Assembly (NCBI RefSeq): GCF_001039355.2
Contig: NW_019775578.1
Location: 14,726 to 41,208, forward strand
Direction: 5' to 3'
DNA: 26,483 bases
From: Lingula anatina
Lineage: Eukaryota; Brachiopoda; Lingulata; Lingulida; Lingulidae
Positions within the stretch are counted from its first letter, which is position 1, and every line of letters starts with the position of its first letter. Below, one piece after another: positions 8,925-18,800 of this stretch. Made by a program: the position numbers and the translations under genes. Under the pieces are notes generated by a model that saw nothing but the letters and a program-made list of their open reading frames with translations, made no database searches and was not told where the DNA came from.

Positions 8925-11114
8925 CAGATGCTCTGCACCACCATGCTCTTGTCGCCAGATATTTTAATCTTAGGAAGAGACACCGCCACTCTCGCTGGCT
9001 TAAATATGGTTGGCTTGTTCCGCCTGGAAGACGCTGCACCTCCGCTGCCGCCATGGGCTTTCTCTAAATGCTCCAGCACGTCCTTTCTTTTGAGTTCAAC
9101 CAGCGCCCCTTTCAACTCCTCCAGCGTGGCACGCGTGTGGAGCCGGCGCCATTTTGCTAAAGCCTCATGGGACAGCTCCTTGACGGTGTTTCGCGCGGAT
9201 TTCTGGAAGATGTCGTCCAGATCCTGTTCTAACATTTCTGTGCCGCGCACGGGGTGGAAAGGAAGTTTGCGGTACAGCTTCATCCAGTCTTTTTCGATGT
9301 AGTGGGCGACTATCTTCACTGCCCTGTTTAGTGGATCTGTAAATGAAGAAAGGACACCCATCAGTATGATTACAGACAATCCCTTGATACAATTAGAAGA
9401 ATACTGTCCATTAGCCGACGGCGGTTGAAAAAACATACACCCTTTATGAAAAATTGGGAAAAATTGGGAAAAATTGGGAAGTTAACTTTCGCGAACAGTC
9501 TTCCTTTTTCTTATCATTAGATAAATGATATTTATTTTTTTACTAGCTGACCAATGTACGATATAACAAACAGTAAGAAAAAGACTAATAAAACTAAAAT
9601 GCACCTATTTAGGTCAACTATTATTGATATGAAGAGACCAATCATAGTTGATCTAAATTGTTTTTTTTTCTTATATCTTAACAAGATCAACATAGTGATA
9701 ATGATGAATCTTCAAGCAAATAATAAGAACATTGTAGCATACCGTGGTTTTTCTTGCCTGTAGTTTTGACAGTCGTTTTAGGAGCTAGTGGAAGACCATA
9801 AAATATCTTCTTTGGTGTTTCATGACTCGTCTTGTAGAGGTATATTTGTTTCAATTCCTCTAGCCTCTCATTCATGGTATGCAACTCGTGTTCCACGTTT
9901 GTGTGGTCCGTTCTTGCTTTCCTAGAGGCGCTCCTCAAGGCGCTTGCGTTGGCGTTGGACTCTCGGAGCATTTCTCGTTTTTTCTCGACCAGCATTATTT
10001 TTGCCTGAACGTGGGAATGTTTTGTTGCTAGGCCATGGTGCTTTTCCTTTAAATCGTGAATTTTACGGGAGAGCGCCTCCGGTGGCTGTGAACTTTTAAT
10101 AAGTCCTTTACTTGACATGACTTTCTCTTGCTCCAGCGTCCCAATTTCCAACTCAAGTTTATTAATCTCTCTTTCAAGTTTACGAGCGTCTTGGTTGAAC
10201 GCCATTTCGCGCGCTATCAGTTTCTTCAGTTCTGATTCCAGCACGGAGCACTCCTGCTGCACGTGCCTCATTTTATACTCCAGCTGACTACTCCGCATCT
10301 GACTCTCTCTCTCCTCGCGCGTCTTATGCTCAATTTTCTTCTCCATATCAATAATGTCATCTTTAATATAGGACGGATATTCCTCGTCTGCCTTCAACCA
10401 TTGTCGTATTCCTTTGCAAGCGTTCCTGACGTTAACGCATGTTTGCGGGAACATGAGCAGAAAAGGGAGACGCTCGCATTCGCAGCCGCGTCCGATATCT
10501 CGCGCGTGTATCCCAAACATCTTAATGTCAACGCCATCTTCCTGATACCTGCCAATCATGTCCTTGATGTCATCAAGGTTAACACGGATAAGTTTCCAGA
10601 GCTCCTGGCGTTTCATCTCATAATGTGACGGCGTGTCCATGAATTCCCGCTCCTCCGCTTTGCTGAAGCTGCGGCAATATTTGTCCAAGTTTTCTAAAAT
10701 CTTTTCTATCTCCAGGAAAATGGCAGTGAAGGCTCCCGGAAGATACTCCTTGATTTTGTGATAGCATTCCTTGAGCATGTGATAGCCCGGGAGGTCACTC
10801 TCCTTCACCGCCTCTCCGGTCTCAATGCCCTGGTGGATAATCTCCTCGATTTGTTTTTTATTGTAAATTTCATAAATTTCCAGGGATTTCATTAAAGAGA
10901 CGATGGGCGCCACGTAAGGTCGAATGAAGTCAGCGTACGTTACTCCGCGTCCAATGAGGCTGACTTCAATGAGACTTAGCTTGGTTTCCACGTCTGTCGT
11001 CGCCTCTCTTAGAATCTCGCGGACTGCTTCGAGAGATTTCGGCCTCTCCTTGTCGAGCTCCTCCAACGTTTGAGATTTTCTTGAAAATTGTAAGGTTGCG
11101 GTAGCTGGTGTCAT
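8924..11114 (-). CDS. Coiled-coil protein with C-terminal death-like domain (complete, 2 exons)
   Basis: Exon 1 is 11114-9743 (457 codons plus one base). The donor is CACG|GTATGC and the acceptor is TTTACAG|ATCC. Exon 2 is 9336-8924. The phases join exactly and give 594 aa. Residues about 15-245 are predicted mainly helical with no motif I know. Residues about 250-335 and 345-425 are charged heptad-type coiled coils. Residues about 463-550 have the death-fold pattern: DWMKLYRKL, a central LEQDLDDIF helix, ALAKWRRL with the typical Trp, and a closing TLEELKGALVEL. A basic 40-residue tail follows. There is no signal peptide or membrane segment, so it is probably cytosolic. Death domains mediate homotypic assembly in apoptosis and immune signalling, and coiled coils suggest oligomers; an adaptor role is inference. 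Coding GC is higher than flanking DNA. The family is not recognised; the domain call rests on pattern, not a profile search. Confidence 0.85.
9449..9480 (+). repeat. 10-bp unit x3 (GAAAAATTGG)
   Basis: Three perfect copies of a 10-bp unit lie inside the single intron of the death-domain gene, about 110 bp beyond the exon 2 acceptor. Confidence 0.9.
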
Positions 11115-11640
11115 TTTTATTTTCGATATTTAGTTTTTACGCCTGCGTTCTGTGTTTTACGTCACCAGGTAGCGTCTGTCTGCATCGTGCTTAACTGTCG
11201 CCTCTGGCCATGGATCAAGTTTCTGAAAAGATTTACAAGAAGATTTAGTCAAATACAATAATTTTATGCAATGTTGTCGACGTCAAGTGATTTTTGGAGA
11301 AATAAACTCAGCGATGTTGAGTTTTTACCAAATACCCCAGCATCAGGCCAAGTTCTGTAAGAAAGTACGTAGCACTCTTCGTGAATGAAATCAAATAATC
11401 TGGTATATTTTCCACTGAATGGACAGCAAGTGCATATTTGTGGAAATCATAACGATGAAATCATAACACTGAAGCAGTGGCTGATTACCTAAACCAAAAG
11501 ACAAGAAAGTCGACCGCACGTTTATATTTCATCATCGATATGTTATTCTACTCATGTTACATTGCTCGGACAAACACGCTACCCCCCCCCCCCTGCAGAC
11601 ATCCCATGGGGGGCACGTCCACCAGTCCCTTACACACCTC
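11115..11640. other. Upstream region of the death-domain gene
   Basis: This presumably holds the minus-strand promoter and 5' UTR. I see no clear TATA box. The segment 11120-11220 is somewhat richer in CpG. A C-run of about 12-13 bases lies at 11582-11593. No coding exon is evident. Confidence 0.4.
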
Positions 11641-11737
11641 CTAGCTAATGTTTTCCTTTTTGATTAAAGTGAGAGAGAGAGAGAGAGATACATTTAGACA
11701 AGTCTTTCAATATTCTGCAAGATCTCTCCGCTGCAAA

Positions 11738-11818
11738 CAGCCCCCACAGCAGACCGCAGCAAACAGCCCCCACAGCAGACCGCAGCAAACAGCCCCCACA
11801 GCAGACCGCAGCAAACAG
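11738..11818 (+). repeat. 26-bp minisatellite, 3 copies
   Basis: Three identical 26-bp units (starting 11738, 11764 and 11790; core CAGCCCCCACAGCAGACCG), followed by a partial CAG. A short GA run lies just before, near 11670. The open frame here is low-complexity and not a gene. Confidence 0.95.
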
Positions 11819-11939
11819 TTTTTTCTGTTATGTAATATTTTGTAATGAATTTCAACTGCAAAACAACGCATTACTTGTCAACCAACCTCACCTTGAATAT
11901 CAACGGCACCTGGGTCACTCGATAATGCTAAATTCCAGT

Positions 11940-12060
11940 GCATGTACCCTGTCCTAGGTAGCACCCCCCCTCTCCCAGGTAGTATACCCGCCCAGGTACA
12001 TGTAGCAGCACACCTACCAAGTAGCAGCACCCCTACCATGCGGATTACAGCCCGTTACAG
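11940..12060 (+). repeat. Degenerate CAGGTAGCACCC-type repeat
   Basis: Several imperfect copies of a CCAGGTA / GTAGCAGCACCCCTACC motif lie next to the assembly gap. They probably belong to a tandem array that the gap interrupts. Confidence 0.5.
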
Positions 12061-12128
12061 CATCTCCAGCGCGAGTTCCTGTATTCACAAGTCCTTCAGG
12101 TTTATTATTATTTCACCCTTTGACCCCG

Positions 12129-12347
12129 NNNNNNNNNNNNNNNNNNNNNNNNNNNNNNNNNNNNNNNNNNNNNNNNNNNNNNNNNNNNNNNNNNNNNNNN
12201 NNNNNNNNNNNNNNNNNNNNNNNNNNNNNNNNNNNNNNNNNNNNNNNNNNNNNNNNNNNNNNNNNNNNNNNNNNNNNNNNNNNNNNNNNNNNNNNNNNNN
12301 NNNNNNNNNNNNNNNNNNNNNNNNNNNNNNNNNNNNNNNNNNNNNNN
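12129..12347. other. Assembly gap (219 N)
   Basis: Unsequenced bases, flanked on the left by degenerate repeats and on the right by homopolymer and microsatellite DNA. The true length is unknown. Translated open frames that cross it are meaningless. Confidence 1.
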
Positions 12348-12399
12348 TTCAACACCACCGTTCCCACCAAAAAAACAAAGCCGGCTCTAAATCGGTATT

Positions 12400-12426
12400 C
12401 CCCCCCCCCCCCCCCCCCCCCCCCCG

Positions 12427-12507
<81 letters not shown>
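12400..12507 (+). repeat. Compound poly-C / (AC)n / (AG)n microsatellite
   Basis: About 26 C, then about 17 AC units, then about 23 AG units, back to back beside the gap. The polyproline and Thr-His frames reported here come from the repeat. Confidence 0.97.
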
Positions 12508-12510
<3 letters not shown>

Positions 12511-13815
12511 AAGCAGGAAGTGATAATTTTTCTGTTTAGTACATGTAGTAGAGTCACTGTTACATTGAAAGATATGGTCAATCTTCCAGTTGTGAACTGT
12601 GGAAAATGTGCCTATAATATCCGATATATAAAATCCCTGTCAAGTAAAACGCATGGATGTTGCCTACCACGACTACTGACTTAATGGAGCGGCGCGTCTT
12701 GTCATGCTACTGTAAGATGGGGGTAGTCTGCAGCATGTGGTCGAATAATCAACTTGATTTCAATCAACTCTCACACATATAGCTGACACCTGCTGTGTCC
12801 TCGTCGTCTTGAATGCAGTCAACTCTCCGAGCACCGTGCGATATAAATCCACTCAGTGTTGAGCAGATCTGAAGTTAATTCTGAACCACGTGAACTAGGG
12901 ACATTGTTGTCACAGTTTAAATATGAAAACAGGTGCGCTGGGTCGCCAGGACCTTGCTACCTCTGATATTATTCTTCAGATAGAGAACCTTTCACGCCGC
13001 GATCAATGGACGAATTCGATAAGAAAATTAAAACCTGATTGTCAACCGAGGTCACTTGATATCGACAACACAGGGTCGAGCCGGATTTGAAAATTAAAAT
13101 AAAACATTTTGGAGGTACTGACAATGTTAAGTCTGGCACCTAGGTCAATTAAGTCAGAGTTTGTGACGGGAGATTTAACGAAATCGATTTTGAAATCTGA
13201 TTAGCAATTTCTTTCAATCACAACAATGATTTGTTTACTAAGTTCACGAGTACTCAGGAACCTACGTCAACAGAGCGTGTTCAATTTGTACAAAGTTATG
13301 CTTTCAATTATCGGATTTTGAATTGCTTTTATTTCTAATGTGGGACAAAAACTGTCTCAGGCAGAGCGGCTCGCGTCACGTGTCTTTGGTCTGGAGTGTA
13401 GCAATGTCACCCGGTCTCCGAGGAAGAAAAGACACAAACGTTTTAATATAAATAACATTTTTGTCCTTTTCTGCCACGCATAATTAACATCAGGCGAGAG
13501 AAGCGAGTGAAATGGTATGAGTTGCTCTGAACAAATGATTTCTGTCAAATAATGATGTTATTCAGTACAACAAAATACCGATCTATTTCCTAAGTCGTCA
13601 AAAACTACAATATCGACAAGTTCTTTTTCTCTTTTATTCCCGAGGTATCTGAGTAATGGCTGCTATCGACTCTCACTCCATCATTTCACACGTTTGCTAA
13701 TCAAGATATATTCTTTAACATGAATGAAAAGTTCAATGTTTTAGTACTTTATAGATTTATTGAATGTTTTTTTAACCTCACCCTACGTCGTGGAGTCAGG
13801 GCGGGCCAGGGGGTT
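12508..13815. other. No gene seen
   Basis: Ordinary non-repetitive AT-rich sequence with frequent stops in all frames. I searched it for the expected 5' exons of the downstream EEPD1-like gene (SWN-type and QEL-type motifs) and found none. Confidence 0.5.
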
Positions 13816-13825
13816 ATTGAATGCT

Positions 13826-14320
13826 CGCGTGGAAGATAGGTAAACGTGAAGCTTTTGTTTTATTATTCAGACAAGAGCATACTTTTTGTGAAGAGAAAAA
13901 TATATAAAAAACAGACATCCCACACACACACATACACACACACACACAAGCGCGGGTGAAACTCGCCAAATGAAATATTTCGAATTCAGTTCTATTTGCT
14001 CCATCCAGGCCTACTAGCGACTGGTGTAACTTTTTAGTGTCCTTTCGCGTGGAAGAGGGTAAAATATGAATTTTCTTAAGTTAGATAAAAACGTTATATT
14101 GTTAAGGAAGAAGAGAGGTATTAACAGGCACGGTATCCTCCTTTTTCACCTCCCATCACACACGAAAACGCACACACACACACACATGCACGCACACAAA
14201 CATTCGCCAAACTTTTAGATATTCGCCAAATGAAATATAACACAGTCTTTTTTGTGTTATTTTGCTATGTTTTTTCTAACAAAACTGGTGTTACTTTTTA
14301 GTTTCCTTCCAAAAAACCAT
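13826..14320 (+). repeat. Diverged ~220-bp tandem repeat with internal (CA)n
   Basis: Two units begin at CGCGTGGAAGA (13826 and 14046). Each contains an internal (CA)n tract, then CGCCAAATGAAATAT, then ACTGGTGT(A/T)ACTTTTTAGT, in the same order. The second unit fades out near 14310. Identity is moderate, so this is an old duplication. Confidence 0.65.
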
Positions 14321-14956
14321 CTGGCAGTCATTTGATGTAACATCGATATTCTTTTCCAGCACAGGTGGTCAGGTAGAACTATCAGACGCTAGAAAAACAG
14401 ACTTCAGGCTGAAGGCAAAGACGGCTATTGATTGAACACACTTTGTGCTTTTTACACTGTGTTTCCATTATTAATTCAATTTGCCTTTTATGCATGGTAC
14501 TTCCATGGTGAAAATGTTGATAGTTACCTCTATCATGACCGTATTTTACACGCATTTACTATGCATCAAAAGGTTTTATGAAAACCTGCATTTTGCTGGC
14601 CATCGCTTTCTGTTTACTTCCCTGCAAAAGTAAACTTGTTCTTAACGGCGCGCGCGTATTTGCTTTTTAAGATCAATGTTATTTTTACCTTTGTCGATCA
14701 AAAGTACAGGAAATAAAAAAATGTTGACTTTAAAACGTATGCTAAGTATACTTGATACGGTTGCCAGTGAAATATTGTTTTGTGGAGGAATGTTATCGTT
14801 TCGGGTGCAGATATACACGTATCAGTAGAGTGTTGTATCAACAAAATGATTAATGTTTTATCTCGAAGCTTGTATCGTCTGCTGGGATGGACTTTTGATA
14901 TTACATGAGCATAGCTTTTCTGTTTATATTTTGACGTGATGATGCTCTGAAAGTTG

Positions 14957-15105
14957 CGTGGTGTGTGTGTGTGTGTGTGTGTTTACGTGTGAGTGTTTAC
15001 GTGTGTGTTTGTGTGTGTTTGTGTGTGTGTGTGTTTACGTGTGAGTGTTTACGTGTGTGTTTGTGTGTGTTTGTGTGTGTGAGTGTTTACGTGTGAGTGT
15101 TTACG

Positions 15106-15136
<31 letters not shown>

Positions 15137-15221
15137 TTACGTGTGAGTGTTTACGTGTGTGTTTACGTGTGTGTTTGTGTGTGTTTGTGTGTGTGAGTGT
15201 TTACGTGTGAGTGTTTACGTG

Positions 15222-15254
<33 letters not shown>

Positions 15255-15290
15255 TTACGTGTGAGTGTTTACGTGTGTGTTTGTGTGAGT
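14957..15290 (+). repeat. GT-rich minisatellite with ~52-bp higher-order period
   Basis: A TTTACGTGTGAGTGTTTACG block recurs starting at about 14981, 15033, 15085, 15135, 15199 and 15253, separated by GTGTGTTTGTGTG spacers. Most steps are 50-54 bp, with one of 64. Any open frame through it is repeat-derived. Confidence 0.9.
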
Positions 15291-15579
15291 GCACGCACCT
15301 GTGTATTTACAAGCTTTTGTTTTCAGCTTGAAAATCACCTCTGAGTAAAAAGTACACGGGTTCCTAAGGACTTGTCCCTGCACGAGCGCGAGGACCCCAC
15401 TCCTCTCCCCTGCCCCCCCTCCCCTCCAGTCCTCTCCCCGTCAAATCCACCCCTAGATAAATGCTGTCGTAACTTCCTTTACCAACCTCTTCCAGCACAG
15501 TCAGCTGTCACACGGGACCTGCCGGGTCTATTATCACACCTGATCTCAGTACATTGTCACCACACCGCAGATAACTGTC

Positions 15580-15580
<1 letters not shown>

Positions 15581-15665
<85 letters not shown>

Positions 15666-15700
15666 CACACACACACACACACACNTCTCTCTCTCTCTCA
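15581..15700 (+). repeat. (CA)n tract with a single N, then (TC)n
   Basis: About 100 bp of CA repeat ends at an ambiguous base (15685) and continues as TCTCTC. The single N is likely a join between sequence pieces or an unresolved repeat base. Confidence 0.95.
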
Positions 15701-15801
15701 CGTGGTATTGGGTCTGCAAAAGCCATTAACAATAAGAATACTTATATCAGGACCTCAGTAAGCCACGATTTGTTCAGTTCTCTGCACTGTTCATGTTCCA
15801 G

Positions 15802-18800
15802 ATCTGCGAGGAGCTCAACACACCGCTGATACCTCACGTCAAGAAGTGGACAGGACACAGGGGACAGTGGCGCTATCTGATGTCACATAACTCAGGACAG
15901 GTAATACATGGACAGTTGTAAACATTTGCTCATGCAGGGGCGGACGTAAACTATCTTCTTGGTCTTCTGGAAGACAGCTCGAATTTTTCAAGTTTACATT
16001 GACCGGCGTCTAATTTTTTTTTATGTGGGAAGATGGTCAGAAATGGAGGATGTTTCAACAAAGATAATTTGGAAGACTGTCAGAAAATACCCATGAATCT
16101 GCCTCTGACATGAGTGCATGTGTGGGCACACACATTTATGTAAACACCTACATAGAATTCAGTATGCTTTAAATTGAGAAATGTGCGTGGATAAACTACA
16201 TCACCAGTCAATGTAATTTAATCAGTTGTGTTTTAAGAGCCCTCCGTAATAAAAGCTGGGTGTAGATCCACCATGTTGTACATGGTATGCATAACCCCGT
16301 TACACTGAATTGACTTCTGATTAAAAAAATTGATGAAAATTTGCTAATTGTCCAGCCTTTGGATTACTTAATAACTTGAACATTTGTGTTGGTCGCATAG
16401 TGATATCATGATGACAGGAGCTCTGTTTTAGAAAATGATCTAGTTTAAAAAATTGTTTACTTTTAGGATAAATGTGTGAAAATATCGAAAAGTCTATCAA
16501 ATCAAAACAAACTGTAAACAATGATGTGAAATGGACCTCATGTTCTCATTTTGTGAACTACTATTCATTTGCTCAATGTCAAAGTGAACTGAAATTATGT
16601 TATCCTTTAAAAAGGGACCTCTAAACTTGGTCAATTTGATCTTTGTCAAGATATTGAGGTTAAAAAAATTGTGTAGCTTCCTCGCAGACTCCTCATAATA
16701 GAAGCCACAGGTAGAAATTATAAGAAAATCTTTCTGACAGCGTCAAACAGTCACTCAGTGGGATGAAAATTGACTTCCCGCTGGTAAGTTAGAACAAGTC
16801 ATAGCACGAAACTGTTGACACCTCGCTGTTGCTTTGTGTTGTTCATGTTGGTTGGTCATATTGATGGCGATACTCGTGTTACAAATTTCTTTGGTTGCAG
16901 ACAAAGAGAATGGAATATGACAGCTTGATTGTTGTTAGATGTTGACAGTCAGAAATTGAATTCTAAGAGGAAAAAAATAATCAGGAGCAAAACTCAAAAA
17001 ATATTCAGATGGAAAATTGGCAAAATAGGAAAAAGGAGAAGATTTGCTGTTTTTGTGGCAATTGCTAACCTTCAGGTAGATTTTACAAAGGGAAATAATG
17101 TAAATTGCATAAGTGATATTATACAAAAGGTGGGACATGATCTATTTATAATGGTTTATGGAGATTGTGAGATTAAATCGTGACATCCATACTGCTCAGC
17201 TGGTTTTCATTTGTCAGGAATTCCCTTAGCAGTGCAGTAACAGAAATTAAAGATATTTAAAAGATGCTTTGAGGAGAAAAAAAGATATATATGAAAACAC
17301 TGAAAATTTGCGTTCATATTATCCATAATTTAAAAGCATTGGAACCAATAATGTTAAAAAAAATAGAATTAGTATGTGTGTATTTTATAAGAATAAATTT
17401 ATTAAAAGGGTAATATTCTGACTGCATCTTACATTTCAAGGGTAGAGTAAAATCACATGTGGAATGAAGTTTGCTTATGTTTTTCTAGTATATTTATTTG
17501 TCATTTTCTCATCTATCTGCCTGTATTTTCTATTTTGACAGGATGAAGAGTACCTGGGCTTTATATATGATGCTAGTCAAGAGATTGAAGTAGTCAGATC
17601 CTCACTTGTGCAAACTGGGAACTCTGCGGCCTGCCCATTCATGGTACATTTTAAGGTATGTACCAGAGCTTGCACACACACACACACACACGTGCGCGCG
17701 TGCACACATACACACTGAAAGAAGGACATTTTCTAGAAAAAAATATCATAACCGGTGTGCATAAGTTACCTGCCACTGTTTTCAGTACCTCCGATTCCAT
17801 CAGAATTTATTGTATTTTAGAACAAGACGATGAGAATAACAAAATTATTTATTGGATGTCATTTTATTTCAACACAATCCATACTTTATGGATACCAGTA
17901 TATAAGAGAAAACATGTAACCACCATGACAAATCCAGAATATTAATTTTATGTGTAGTTTTGCCAATTTTCAAGAATATATTGTTTAGCATTTCAAAGCC
18001 TAACTATTGACAATCTAACAGCTGTCAAGAGCAGAGCGATGATTTTTGCAACTTGTGTTCAATTTACACACAAGTTAATGTGCCAGTGAACGTCTTTACA
18101 CGTGTATTGGAACTGGCACTCTGTTGTATAGAAATTTACAACTCTATACCAGGTTGGCTAACTGACTGACTCATTGCAGTTTAAGTGGGAAGATATTAAC
18201 TGGTTTGAAATGAAATAGTTATGTGCTTTCAGAGCCTGTCACTAATGGATGAATACCATGTTCTGAATGTTTTGTGGCTTTGTGTTTTGTTGTGCATTAA
18301 AATTAATCTAATTGTGTGGCTTAATTATTTTCCTTTTTGAGCAAAAAGAGGAAGTAAGCTTTGATGCTGTAATTCATTTATTGAATATCATTTTTTGTGT
18401 GTATGTATGTGTATTAAAAGCTATGGGTTATATTTAAATGTAAAGAAAGTTGAAAGGGTATATATAATAGTAAATGTAAACAAATATCCACCCATATTTT
18501 TTTAACATGATATCTGCCTAGGTCTGATAGTGAAAACTATTAACTTATGGGCATCCATAGACCGAAGTTGAAGATATTTAGCACTTGTTTCCCATTTGGC
18601 AGTGCTAATGTGCGAGTAATGCTTGAAGTAGCGATATTACTTGTGTTTAGTCTCACATTACAGCGGTTAACCCTGTTTGCTGGGGAAACTAGTCTCTGGC
18701 AGAGTGTTGCGGTATGAAGGCACTAATGGGTATCTGTGGAGATGAGATAGGCAGAAATGCAATTACGATACTAGTGGAAAAGAACGTTTGAGATCAATGC

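Noticed and set aside
8895-9302. 135-codon plus-strand frame
   Set aside because: Antisense shadow of exon 2 of the death-domain gene, whose frame is supported by splice phase and domain pattern.
10263-10628. 121-codon plus-strand frame
   Set aside because: Antisense shadow of exon 1 of the coiled-coil/death-domain gene.
11942-12539. Long plus-strand frames and a minus-strand frame across the gap
   Set aside because: Made of N, poly-C and dinucleotide repeats; not protein.
15147-15344. Cys/Val-rich 65-codon frame resembling a cysteine-rich peptide
   Set aside because: Translation of the GT minisatellite.
16929-17183. 84-codon Lys-rich frame
   Set aside because: Lies inside an intron, has AT-driven composition and no domain.
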